DNA of 64,000 nucleotides from Nannobrachium achirus (lineage: Eukaryota > Chordata > Actinopteri > Myctophiformes > Myctophidae). The stretch is from contig OY997650.1 of assembly GCA_963921795.1 (NCBI GenBank), positions 1,796,983 to 1,860,982 of the forward strand, in the 5' to 3' direction. A model generated the notes under the pieces. It was not told where the DNA came from. It saw only the letters and a list, made by a program, of their open reading frames with translations, and did no database searches. How positions within the stretch are numbered: the stretch's first letter is position 1; each line of letters begins with the position of its first letter. Of the stretch, positions 41,116 through 52,464 are shown piece after piece. A program made the translations under genes and the position numbers.

Positions 41116-41463
41116 AAGAGTTAAGAGAATTGCCTTGTCTAAACTCTCCTGAACTTGAATGCAGCATCTTATGTTGAAAGAATTGCTCTCTCTGTGTAGA
41201 AATCCATGCCGTTACGCCTCATCTCCAGTATTTACTTGATTATGCTTTAGTTCAGCGTGGTATCAAGCCCCGAAAATAAACGGGTATAACGCGACGCGTT
41301 GTGAGCTTGGAGGTCTGCTATTTTCAATATTTCCACCAAAGGCCCTTTTAGAAGTTCCAGCCCAGGGACGTGCTGGCCATTGGGAAAAGCGGGACAACTC
41401 CCGAACCAACACCCGAACGGTTGGTTCATTCCCGGGCCGGTTCAGGCCGGCCATTAGGAAGAA
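41116..41463. other. Spacer with single palindrome arm
   Basis: 41288-41327 is one arm (GACGCGTTGTGAGCTT...GTCTGCTATTTTC). The rest, including CCCGAACCAACACCCGAACGG, is unassigned. Confidence 0.55.
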
Positions 41464-41625
41464 GTGTACAGTAATTGGCCCACTGGCTTGTCACTTGTCA
41501 TGATCTGAAATGGCAAATCTTTGAGTAGCAGCAGCGCTATAGAGAGAGATCTCTCTCTATAGCGCGCATTGAGGGCCTCTACAACTCTTTTTCCCGGGCT
41601 GAATCGGGTCCAGCACGGCCCTGTT
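41464..41625. repeat. Dispersed repeat family F, second copy
   Basis: Matches 39314-39474. Holds a perfect 32-bp palindrome at 41534-41565 centred on GATC (GCGCTATAGAGAGA and its inverse). Confidence 0.9.
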
Positions 41626-41939
41626 TCAGCCCCTGCCTCTCTAACATTCTCCGCACGTCCCTGATGTAAACACAAGTCGTAAAAACAAGGCAAAATAAAT
41701 GGTATTTTAAGTAAAAATCTTTTTCGAGGATAGGGTTTGTTTTCATTTACCAGTTACAAGTAGCAGCTGCTGAGGCATTAACGACTTTGACGTGATTTCT
41801 GCAAGTCGACTCGACTCACTAAAAGTTGAGTTGAAGTAGAATTTATCGTTTGATGAGGTCATCACATCACACACGACCCCCCCAATTATTTTGGGGGGTC
41901 CCCAGTTGATTTTCTCACTCACATTTCTAAAGTGCCATT
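41626..41939. other. No gene recognised
   Basis: Contains AAGTCGACTCGACTCACTAAA-like sequence and GGGGGGTCCCCAGTTGATTT resembling 25299-25320. Confidence 0.45.
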
Positions 41940-42250
41940 TTAAGGGCTTTTTAATACCTTTAAAATGACAAATTAAACATTGGACGAATTGTTAAATGTA
42001 TAGAGGCAGAAATTGTGAATATAGCCGATCTACATGCTCACAGTAGATCTGCTATTTTCACAATAGAAAGTTTTTAGTTTTTTCTTTTTTTCAACTTCGA
42101 CTTTCGACTTTCACTGTTGGGAGTCAACTTGTGTAATGAAGACAACTTGACTTGTCGACTTTTTCGTTAATGCCCTTTAGCGAACACAGGTGATCTAAAA
42201 TCTCAAGTGACGCGATGAGAGCTTGTAGATCAACTATTTCCACTGTTTTA
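41940..42250. mobile_element. MITE with collapsed palindrome, plus inverted repeat shared with 63.4 kb
   Basis: 41950-42075 matches 25120-25260, but the palindrome centre is deleted (42012-42066: left arm to CATGCTCACA, then directly GTAGATCTGCTATTTTCAC). 42093-42178 is the reverse complement of 63390-63470 (AAGTCGACT...). 42207-42243 is another single arm. Confidence 0.75.
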
Positions 42251-42573
42251 GAAAGGTGGTTTCTAAAACTATTATTACCCCCTCCTCTTTCTTCCTGAAA
42301 GTAGACACATTGTTGTTCAAATATTTAATACAACATTTTAACAACACAGATCTTGTGTGTGTGTGTGTGTGGGGGGGGGGGGGGCTCCCTGCCACAAACT
42401 ATCTATCTTCAGATGGGGGTCCCCTGGGGGTCCCCGGTCCCAAAATACATGACATGAGAAAGTTTGAGAACTGCTGCTGTATAAGCTGTGACTGTGCGTG
42501 CGTGCGTGCGTGCGTGCGTGTGTGTGTGCAGCAAGGGTCTTACCATGTGTTGGGCTGGTGGTCCCTGGTCTTA
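42251..42573. repeat. Microsatellites and hAT-like end
   Basis: (GT)n followed by a G run at 42353-42383; 42405-42480 resembles the CAGTGGTTCTCAAAC family (CAAAATACATGACATGAGAAAGTTTGAGAACTGCTG, inverted); (GTGC)n at 42495-42530. Confidence 0.7.
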
Positions 42574-42715
42574 GGGGGTCCCTGCAGGTCTGTGGGGGTC
42601 CCTGGGTCTGTGGGGGTCCCTGGGTCTGTGGGGGTCCCTGGGTCTGTGGGGGTCCCTGGGTCTGTGGTGGTCCCTGGGTCTGTGGGGGTCCCTGGGTCTG
42701 TGGGGGTCCCTGGTC
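42574..42715. repeat. Minisatellite, 18-bp unit, ~8 copies
   Basis: GTCCCTGGGTCTGTGGGG repeated; open in frame as GVPGSV, an artefact of the multiple-of-three unit. Confidence 0.95.
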
Positions 42716-42804
42716 TGTCTGGCTGACCGGGGCGAGATGGATGGAGGTTCAGGGGGAGAAAGAGTGACGCGATATGGGTGGGATTAAAAACACCCCCCCC
42801 TCCT

Positions 42805-42931
<127 letters not shown>

Positions 42932-43160
42932 CTTCTTTGGATTGAGCAGACAATAGATTCAGATTCATTAATAATTCATTAATGTGATACATGTACTGTC
43001 TTTGTTAGTGTGTGTTTTTTTATAAGTGTAATTCAATGTATAAATACATAGGCCTAACTGTAGATAAATATTATTGCATGTTTTCCTCAAAACGTCTTTT
43101 TTTGGCCCCAGAAAAACACATGTCAGAAACGCGTCAGACTTCTTTATGAAGGAAAGGGGG

Positions 43161-43348
<188 letters not shown>

Positions 43349-43544
43349 AGGGGGGTCTGACCCAAATAACAGGTCTTTGTCTTGAGGAAGGGGGGGGGGG
43401 GTCCCTGCATTCTGCACTCTGTATCCCGGCAACACCTCCCCCCTCCCTCCTCCCCCTCCCCCTCCCACAGCAGCTCCAGAAAGTACATTTATACGTCCAA
43501 TCATATCATGAACACAGCCTGCGATGTGCATGAAATCTTGCAAG

Positions 43545-44064
43545 CATTGATTGATTGATTGATTGAAGACTTTGTTAGAAGTTTGCATAGGAAAAGGTAC
43601 AGTTTCATGACGGTACAGTTCACTGGTACAAGGTCTACTAAAAGGAGATCCTAGATCCACAGGAAACCATTAAAGTATCTCATATAACATTGAATGACAG
43701 ACGGATAGAACACAGTACTATGCAGTAGATATAGTCAGTAAAGAAAAAAAATTATGAAGGAACAAAATACAGTAAGTCAATACAAACAGTAAGTATACAA
43801 AGAAGGGTCAGGGGAGGCTGGGCTGGGTTTGTTATTGCCAGTTGGGAACGGCTGCCGCCTGTAAGTGGTTTTTCAGGGCGATTTTAAAGGATGCTAGGGA
43901 ACCACACTCCTTTAAGACCTTCGGTAAGTCATTCCACATTTTTGTGGTATAGCAGAAGAACGAGTTTGACCCTTTCTTTGAGTTGACTCTGGGTTGAAAG
44001 TGATCTGTGGCGCTGCCTCTGGTGTTGAAATTATGGACATCCTTAATGTTTATAAAGTATTTTG
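43545..44064 (-). mobile_element. Non-LTR retrotransposon C-terminus and 3' end
   Basis: Minus strand: HNFNTRGSATDHFQPRV, GSNSFFCYTTKMWNDLPKVL and SLASFKIALKNHLQAAA, a stop, a 3' UTR of about 280 bp and a (TCAA)n tail. Better preserved than 28673-29120. Its upstream coding part is displaced to 44760-44880 by the array between. Confidence 0.85.
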
Positions 44065-44760
44065 CCAGGTACATGGGTATCTTAGTGGTGGAGTGTATCT
44101 TGTACACCAGTATTTAGTCAGGTACATGGGTATCTTAGTGGTGTAGTGTATCTTATAGACCAGTATTTAGTCAGGTACATGGGTATCTTAGTTGTGTAGT
44201 GTGTCTTGTAGACCAGTATTTAGTCAGGTACATGGGTATCTTAGTGGTGTAGTGTATCTTGTAGACCAGTATTTAGTCAGGTACATGGGTATCTTAGTGG
44301 TGTAGTGTATCTTGTACTGTACACCAGTATTTAGTCAGGTACATGGGTATCTTAGTGGTGTAGTGTGTCTTGTACACCAGTATTTAGTCAGGTACATGGG
44401 TATCTTAGTGGTGGAGTGTATCTTGTACACCAGTATTTAGTCAGGTACATGGGTATCTTAGTGGTGTAGTGTATCTTATAGACCAGTATTTAGTCAGGTA
44501 CATGGGTATCTTAGTGGTGTAGTGTGTCTTGTAGACCAGTATTTAGTCAGGTACATGGGTATCTTAGTGGTGTAGTGTATCTTGTAGACCAGTATTTAGT
44601 CAGGTACATGGGTATCTTAGTGGTGTAGTGTATCTTGTACTGTACACCAGTATTTAGTCAGGTACATGGGTATCTTAGTGGTGTAGTGTATCTTGTACAC
44701 CAGTATTTAGTCAGGTACTTGGGTATCATAGTGGTGTAGTGTATCTTGTACACCAGGCCC
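44065..44760. repeat. Minisatellite made from LINE coding sequence, 53-bp unit, ~12 copies
   Basis: Unit contains TACATGGGTATCTTAGTGGT and TAGTGTATCTTGTACACCAG. On the minus strand it encodes VYKIHYTTKIPMYLTKYW out of frame between units. Some copies carry a TGTAC insertion (58 bp). Confidence 0.93.
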
Positions 44761-44880
44761 ATTGCAAGTTGCTGTACTCTGTCATCTACTCTGAGCCACC
44801 CCACTCTTAACTGGTGAGTAGCGGTGAGGTGAGTCTGATAGGGAAGGTTAAGCAGGACCCTCAGTTGAAGCACATTCCCA
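44761..44880 (-). pseudogene. LINE coding remnant upstream of the array
   Basis: Reads VLLNLPYQTHLTATHQLRVG and WLRVDDRVQQLAMGLVYKI on the minus strand, continuous in sense with 43545-44064 if the array is removed. Confidence 0.75.
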
Positions 44881-45356
44881 CTAGGTCAATGAACAGATGC
44901 CACCCTTCTCACATTGGCCTGTTATAGCGCCACCGGCGGGTCAACTTTTGCATAACACATTTTTGGAACAAAATGCCTCAAATCCCGCATGCAGTGTCCG
45001 ATTGCGTCAGTAACGCCAAAGAGAGCACTGCCTGCGATCTTGACATATTGTACTTTTATAGCCATTGTTTGTTTTTTTTGGCTTGAAGCGAGCCCACGAT
45101 GGTGTCTGTCTGTGGCATGATTGTGGAACGATTGTTTCGAAGGAACGATATTTTCTAGTTTTATTTGTGACACTTGCTTTGGCAATGTAAACGTATGTTT
45201 TCTCATGCCAATAAAGCTCCTTTGAATTGAACTGTAAGAGCCATTTGAGGCGTTGTTTATTAATGATGTCACTGAAGTTAAGGGCATGGTCACCAAGGGT
45301 GTCACACCAAATTCTGGGCCCTGGGTACAAGGATTCACTCACATTCTGTGCTTTAA
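44881..45356. repeat. Family A fragment and unassigned sequence
   Basis: 44906-44970 has CACATTGGCCTGTTATAGCG and CCACCGGCGGG like family A. The rest is unassigned; no exon found. Confidence 0.5.
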
Positions 45357-45595
45357 TAAAATAGCAGATATACAGATATACAAAAATAGCAGCTGTACAA
45401 GCTCGCAGCGCGGCACCAAGTGCCGCGCTGCGAGCTTGTCCATCTGCTATTTTTGAAAGTTTGTGAAAATTTCCATATCAGTGGTGCTCAAACTTTTTCA
45501 TGTGAAGGACCGCCAAAATGATAGGTATTTGGCCACTGACCCCCCATCTCAAAATATTTAGTTCCAGGGACCCTAACCCTAACCCTAACCCTAAG
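45357..45595. mobile_element. hAT-like MITE with palindrome module and short CCCTAA tract
   Basis: Palindrome at 45382-45454 (preceded by an extra partial left arm from 45357), then CAGTGGTGCTCAAACTTTTTCATGTGAAGGACC at 45480. 45573-45594 is three to four CCCTAA units. Confidence 0.8.
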
Positions 45596-45980
45596 CTGTG
45601 ATGACTAAAACTAAGGCTAAATATATTGACAATTTTGTCAACAAAATAAAAACTAGACTAAAACGTTAGGGAGGGACTGGTGGAGAAGAGAGACATTTTA
45701 TGTTTGGTTGCTCTCAGGTGTTGCGTGCTGAAAATAGCCGATCTACAAGCTCACAACGTGTCGCAGCGTGACACGTTGTGAGCTTGTAGATCGGCTATTT
45801 TCAGCACGGAACCACATGTAAAATCAGTCATTATGATGCCATCAAGGCCTGCGAAAATAATTTCAAAATCAACAGTGGATTTAGTCCTCTAAAATCTTAG
45901 TCGACTAAAATTAGACTAAAACTAAAACTGTTCAGGTGACTAAATTATGACTAAAACTAAATTACATTTTATAGTTCCGG
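45596..45980. mobile_element. MITE (GACTAAAACT-rich) with palindrome module
   Basis: GATGACTAAAACTAAGGC at the left and GACTAAATTATGACTAAAAC at the right; same family as 33495-33790, with the module at the same internal position. Confidence 0.78.
45725..45807. repeat. Palindrome module, near-perfect copy
   Basis: GTGCTGAAAATAGCCGATCT at the left and AGATCGGCTATTTTCAGCAC at the right, arms about 40 bp, inner sequence CAACGTGTCGCAGCGTGACACGTTG. One mismatch. Confidence 0.95.
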
Positions 45981-46210
45981 GGACCACCAGTGGTCCTTGA
46001 GGGGGTTCCAGGTGGTCCCCAGCTAAATGATGGAGAGTGTTGTGTTGTCTCTCCTATGGTACCACATGGAATTGGGGTCATAATCTTATCCAATGATAAC
46101 AACATATTGTTTGGGGTTTGAGAGGCTAAATATCATCAGGTGGTCCTGATAGATGATGGACCTTGATGTGAGAAAGGTTGAAAAACACTGCTCTGTCCGT
46201 TTGCACAACA
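45981..46210. other. Unassigned repeat-like sequence
   Basis: GGTCCTTGAGGGGGTTCCAGG and CCTTGATGTGAGAAAGGTTG resemble degenerate ends of the CAGTGGTTCTCAA elements. No gene. Confidence 0.45.
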
Positions 46211-46218
46211 CTCTACTT

Positions 46219-46607
46219 CAGGTGTCTTCAACGTTTTCAGCCCCCAACAACCTGTTCATAGATTCCATATAGTTTCATTGTTTGACAGCACAATCATCAG
46301 TGTATTTTGGAATCATGTCAATTTGTGTTTTCAGACTTGAACCGTCAATACTTAATAAACTTGACATTTCACTCTGTACTTAGTCTGCTCTTTTTCCCCT
46401 CTACAGCAAACCTCTTTGCCGAAAATAGCCGATCTACAAGCTCACAACGCCTCGCAGCGCGAGGCGTTGTGAGCTTGTAGATCGGCTATTTTTGGCTACA
46501 GTTCTCAGAATAAGGACACTAGGGTTCAAGTTGTTAATATAAAAAGGATTGGAAGTTTTGGAGGACCCCCTGTAGTAACTCTGAGGACCCCCTGTTGAAG
46601 ACCCCTG
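46219..46607. mobile_element. hAT-like MITE with 8-bp target duplication, carrying the palindrome module
   Basis: Ends CAGGTGTCTTCAACGTTTTC and GTTGAAGACCCCTG; CTCTACTT repeats at 46211-46218 and 46608-46615. The near-perfect palindrome at 46418-46496 lies inside. Confidence 0.9.
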
Positions 46608-46836
46608 CTCTACTTCACTAATAATCGTAAACACAGAATACAAAGTGGTGTTTCTGCTCTTGGAACAGCAGATGGCGCTATTTATCTGTTATTCCTGCAC
46701 ACCAGCCAGGCAGTCCCATGTAGATCACAGTTACTGTTCTGTGCATCTTTTGTTGTGCTACCAATTAAAAAGATTATTTATCTAATTAAAAAGATGTATT
46801 TATCTAAGATAAAAGATGTATTTATCTAAGGGAATT
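46608..46836. other. Spacer
   Basis: Contains GCAGATGGCGCTATTT and a tandem AAGATGTATTTATCTAA; no gene. Confidence 0.5.
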
Positions 46837-47060
46837 CATCAAAAGGAAGCCTGATAGAGGACTCAACACTAGGGTAATCGCTAGAGGAGACTGCGAAGTA
46901 CCGTACCGGGCAACTGCTTTAGGAAAAAACACCCTTTCAGTCCAGGGCTGTTCAATTTGGGATGACCTTCCTCTAACAATAAGAGACTGTTTGTCATTTC
47001 CATCCTTCAAGTATAACCTAAAGAAATGGTTGCTTGACAATCAAACGTGTGACCATGTAT
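46837..47060 (+). pseudogene. Non-LTR retrotransposon C-terminal fragment, different family
   Basis: Plus-strand reading LNTRVIARGDCEVPYRATAL, GKNTLSVQGCSIWDDLPLTI, RDCLSFPSFKYNLKKWLLDN, then QTCDHV and a stop. NTR...SIWDDLP...SFK.NLK is the LINE reverse-transcriptase C-terminus. 5'-truncated; not a host gene. Confidence 0.75.
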
Positions 47061-47079
47061 AGTCTATAGCAGGGGTTGG

Positions 47080-47226
47080 GCTGGGCTAGGTTAGTTTTTT
47101 TTACCAGTTGCGAATGGCTGCCGCCTGTAAGTGGTTTTTCAGGGCAATTTTAAAGGATGCTAGTGATCCACACTCCTTTATGGCCTTCGGTAAGGCTTTC
47201 CACATTTTGGTGGTATAGCAGAAGGA
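47080..47226 (-). mobile_element. Short copy of the 43.5-kb LINE end
   Basis: CCAGTTGCGAATGGCTGCCG and GTGGTTTTTCAGGGCAATTTTAAAGG match 28965-29060 and 43837-43890. Truncated on both sides. Confidence 0.8.
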
Positions 47227-47584
47227 GTTTGAGGAAAAGTGACAATTTAAGGACTTTTTAACACCTCTAAAATGACGGATTTAATTAGCAGATCTATGCA
47301 AGGCGTTGTGAGCATGTAGATTGGTTATTATCACAATAGAACCGTGGTAAACAAAATGTAAAGCCTCAACTCTTAGTGCTCATCAGTTAAAATATGATAA
47401 TTGTGGGGGTTGAGAGCCACTGTTATGGAGAACAAGTTGTTTTGCTGAGACTGCTCTACGGGCCAGGTCGTCAGTGGTGTATGGCAACATGACTGGTGTC
47501 TTGCACGCGCGCAAGACACCAGTCATGTTGCCATACCTTAGCTACAGGTATGATGCAAGTACAGTATTTTATTCCCCCCCCCCC
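47227..47584. repeat. MITE remnant and unique perfect hairpin
   Basis: 47265-47430 is a worn copy of the element at 25120-25357 with a truncated palindrome (47287-47337). 47479-47536 is a separate perfect hairpin: 26-bp arms starting GTATGGCAACATGACTGGTG, 6-nt loop. Confidence 0.85.
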
Positions 47585-47770
47585 CACGCACACACACTTT
47601 TGGCCCTTTACACATACTCCGGAACCGTTGCCCCTATCCATGCCTAACTTTGCACACACACTCCTTGGCTGGCAAACCACAACCTGATTTCTCACATGGC
47701 CCTCTTCTAGCGCCACCATGAGGTTGTGTATACATGCAAGATGACAGTCGCTTATCTCCCGATTAGGGAG
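47585..47770. repeat. Dispersed repeat family A, internally deleted copy
   Basis: Keeps ACCGTTGCCCCTATCCATGC, TGCACACACACTCCTTGGCT, CTTCTAGCGCCACC and the right end CGCTTATCTCCCGATTAGGG + AGTCTTACTGGTA, which is also the first half of the first satellite monomer. Confidence 0.88.
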
Positions 47771-50700
47771 TCTTACTGGTAGCATAGAACTATGACTTTA
47801 GATTAGGGAGTCTTACTGGTAGCATAGAACTATGACTTTAGATTAGGGAGTCTTACTGGTAGCATAGAACTATGACTTTAGATTAGGGAGTCTTACTGGT
47901 AGCATAGAACTATGACTTTAGATTAGAGAGTCTTACTGGTAGCATAGAACTATGACTTTAGATTAGAGAGTCTTACTGGTAGCATAGAACTATGACTTTA
48001 GATTAGAGAGTCTTACTGGTAGCATAGAACTATGACTTTAGATTAGAGAGTCTTACTGGTAGAACTATGACTTTAGATTAGAGAGTCTTACTGGTAGCAT
48101 AGAACTATGACTTTAGATTAGAGAGTCTTACTGGTAGAACTATGACTTTAGATTAGAGAGTCTTACTGGTAGCATATAGAACTATGACTTTAGATTAGAG
48201 AGTCTTACTGGTAGCATAGAACTATGACTTTAGATTAGAGAGTCTTACTGGTAGCATAGAACTATGACTTTAGATTAGAGAGTCTTACTGGTAGAACTAT
48301 GACTTTAGATTAGAGAGTCTTACTGGTAGCATATAGAACTATGACTTTAGATTAGAGAGTCTTACTGGTAGCATAGAACTATGACTTTAGATTAGAGAGT
48401 CTTACTGGTAGCATAGAACTATGACTTTAGATTAGAGAGTCTTACTGGTAGCATAGAACTATGACTTTAGATTAGAGAGTCTTACTGGTAGCATATAGAA
48501 CTATGACTTTAGATTAGAGAGTCTTACTGGTAGCATATAGAACTATGACTTTAGATTAGAGAGTCTTACTACTGGTAGCATATATAACTATGACTTTAGA
48601 TTAGAGTCTTGCTGGTAGCATAGAACTATGACTTTAGATTAGAGAGTCTTAATGGTAGCATAGAACTATGACTTTAGATTAGAGAGTCTTAATGGTAGCA
48701 TATATAACTATGACTTTAGATTAGAGTCTTACTGGTAGCATAGAACTATGACTTTAGATTAGAGAGTCTTAATGGTAGCATAGAACTATGACTTTAGATT
48801 AGAGAGTCTTACTGGTAGCATAGAACTATGACTTTAGATTAGAGAGTCTTACTGGTAGAACTATGACTTTAGATTAGAGAGTCTTACTGGTAGCATAGAA
48901 CTATGACTTTAGATTAGAGAGTCTTACTGGTAGAACTATGACTTTAGATTAGAGAGTCTTAATGGTAGCATATATAACTATGACTTTAGATTAGAGTCTT
49001 ACTGGTAGCATAGAACTATGACTTTAGATTAGAGAGTCTTACTGGTAGCATAGAACTATGACTTTAGATTAGAGTCTTACTGGTAGCATAGAACTATGAC
49101 TTTAGATTAGTCTTACTGGTAGAACTATGACTTTAGATTAGAGAGTCTTACTGGTAGCATAGAACTATGACTTTAGATTAGAGAGTCTTAATGGTAGCAT
49201 AGAACTATGACTTTAGATTAGAGAGTCTTACTGGTAGCATAGAACTATGACTTTAGATTAGAGAGTCTTACTGGTAGAACTATGACTTTAGATTAGAGAG
49301 TCTTACTGGTAGCATAGAACTATGACTTTAGATTAGAGAGTCTTACTGGTAGCATAGAACTATGACTTTAGATTAGGGAGTCTTACTGGTAGAACTATGA
49401 CTTTAGATTAGAGAGTCTTACTGGTAGCATATAGAACTATGACTTTAGATTAGAGAGTCTTACTGGTAGCATAGAACTATGACTTTAGATTAGAGAGTCT
49501 TACTGGTAGCATAGAACTATGACTTTAGATTAGAGTCTTACTGGTAGCATAGAACTATGACTTTAGATTAGAGTCTTACTGGTAGCATAGAACTATGACT
49601 TTAGATTAGAGTCTTACTGGTAGCATAGAACTATGACTTTAGATTAGAGTCTTACTGGTAGAACTATGACTTTAGATTAGGGAGTCTTACTGGTAGCATA
49701 TAGAACTATGACTTTAGATTAGAGAGTCTTACTGGTAGCATAGAACTATGACTTTAGATTAGAGAGTCTTACTGGTAGCATAGAACTATGACTTTAGATT
49801 AGAGAGTCTTACTGGTAGCATAGAACTATGATTTTAGATTAGAGAGTCTTACTGGTAGCATAGAACTATGACTTTAGATTAGAGAGTCTTACTGGTAGCA
49901 TAGAACTATGACTTTAGATTAGAGTCTTACTGGTAGCATAGAACTATGACTTTAGATTAGAGAGTCTTACTGGTAGCATAGAACTATGACTTTAGATTAG
50001 AGAGTCTTACTGGTAGCATAGAACTATGACTTTAGATTAGGGAGTCTTACTGGTAGCATAGAACTATGACTTTAGATTAGGGAGTCTTACTGGTAGCATA
50101 GAACTATGACTTTAGATTAGAGAGTCTTACTGGTAGCATAGAACTATGACTTTAGATTAGAGAGTCTTACTGGTAGCATAGAACTATGACTTTAGATTAG
50201 AGAGTCTTACTGGTAGCATATAGAACTATGACTTTAGATTAGAGAGTCTTACTGGTAGCATAGAACTATGACTTTAGATTAGAGAGTCTTACTGGTAGCA
50301 TAGAACTATGACTTTAGATTAGAGAGTCTTACTGGTAGCATAGAACTATGACTTTAGATTAGAGTCTTACTGGTAGCATAGAACTATGACTTTAGATTAG
50401 AGAGTCTTACTGGTAGCATAGAACTATGATTTTAGATTAGAGAGTCTTACTGGTAGCATAGAACTATGACTTTAGATTAGGGAGTCTTACTGGTAGCATA
50501 GAACTATGACTTTAGATTAGGGAGTCTTACTGGTAGCATAGAACTATGACTTTAGATTAGAGAGTCTTACTGGTAGCATATAGAACTATGACTTTAGATT
50601 AGAGAGTCTTACTGGTAGCATAGAACTATGACTTTAGATTAGAGAGTCTTACTGGTAGCATAGAACTATGACTTTAGATTAGAGAGTCTTACTGGTAGCA

Positions 50701-51646
50701 TAGAACTATGACTTTAGATTAGAGAGTCTTACTGGTAGCATAGAACTATGACTTTAGATTAGAGTCTTACTGGTAGCATAGAACTATGACTTTAGATTAG
50801 AGAGTCTTACTGGTAGCATAGAACTATGATTTTAGATTAGAGAGTCTTACTGGTAGCATAGAACTATGACTTTAGATTAGGGAGTCTTACTGGTAGCATA
50901 GAACTATGACTTTAGATTAGGGAGTCTTACTGGTAGCATAGAACTATGACTTTAGATTAGTCTTACTGGTAGCATAGAACTATGACTTTAGATTAGAGAG
51001 TCTTACTGGTAGCATAGAACTATGACTTTAGATTAGAGAGTCTTACTGGTAGCATAGAACTATGACTTTAGATTAGAGAGTCTTACTGGTAGCATAGAAC
51101 TATGACTTTAGATTAGAGTCTTACTGGTAGCATAGAACTATGACTTTAGATTAGAGAGTCTTACTGGTAGCATAGAACTATGACTTTAGATTAGTCTTAC
51201 TGGTAGCATAGAACTATGACTTTAGATTAGAGAGTCTTACTGGTAGCATAGAACTATGACTTTAGATTAGAGAGTCTTACTGGTAGCATAGAACTATGAC
51301 TTTAGATTAGAGAGTCTTACTGGTAGCATAGAACTATGACTTTAGATTAGAGAGTCTTACTGGTAGCATATAGAACTATGACTTTAGATTAGAGAGTCTT
51401 ACTGGTAGAACTATGACTTTAGATTAGAGAGTCTTACTGGTAGCATATAGAACTATGACTTTAGATTAGAGAGTCTTACTGGTAGCATAGAACTATGACT
51501 TTAGATTAGAGAGTCTTACTGGTAGCATAGAACTATGACTTTAGATTAGAGAGTCTTACTGGTAGCATAGAACTATGACTTTAGATTAGAGAGTCTTACT
51601 GGTAGCATATATAACTATGACTTTAGATTAGAGAGTCTTACTGGTA

Positions 51647-52464
51647 ATAATAATAATAATAATAATAATAACTTTATTTATATAGCACTTTTCAAAACAT
51701 AAGTTACAAAGTGCTGAACAACAATAAAAATGAAGCATACAGGAGAAAAACAATAAGAACCATAGAAACTAAACAATTAAGAGCAGGCAATAAAAGCACA
51801 CAACATAAAATCAAAAAACTAAGGCAATTTAAGCAATAAAAATACACAGGCAATAAGGACACACAACACAATTAAGGCAAATGAGGTGATCTAGGGGAAG
51901 GCTTTTCTGAACAGGTGAGTCTTTAAAAGTGATTTAAAAGATGCCAAGGAATCAGCTTTCCTGATTGCCACGGGTAGGGCGTTCCATAGCTTGGGTGCAC
52001 GTGCGGCAAACGCCCGATCACCCTTTGTCACCCTTTGTGTGTTTGTGACCTCCAGGAGGGCCTCCTCAGAGGATCTGAGGCTGCGTGAGGGATTATAGGG
52101 CGGCACCAGGTCAGTGATATATTGTGGGGCAAGACCCTTTTGGGCCTTAAAAGCTAATAAAAGAATTTTAAAATCAATTCTAAAAACTACGGGAAGCCAG
52201 TGGAGGGTTGCTAAGACCGGGGTGATATGGGCACGTTTTTTTGTGTTCGTCAAGAGTCTGGCAGCTGCATTTTGTACCAATTGTAGGCGAGAAATGACTT
52301 TGTGTGTTAGGCCGGTGTAGAGTCCATTACAGTAATCCAAACGGGAGGTTATGAATGCATGAATTACTTTTTCTAGGTCTGGAGGTGACAGGACTGACTT
52401 GATTTTTGCAATTGTTCGGAGTTGGTAAAAACAGGATTGGACGGTTTTTGTAACTTGTACAAAA
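51647..52464 (-). mobile_element. L2-type LINE insertion, copy 1
   Basis: A 194-codon frame on the minus strand (52475-51891) covers the end of reverse transcriptase: SRLDYCNGLYTGL, LQLVQNAAARLLT, HITPVLATLHWLPV, KLWNALP and SFKSLLKTHLF. A 3' UTR ends TGCTATATAAATAAAGTTAT and (TAT)n. The first residues are satellite/junction, so there is no genuine start; strongly 5'-truncated. ACTGGTA flanks both sides (51640-51646, 52465-52471). Confidence 0.93.
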
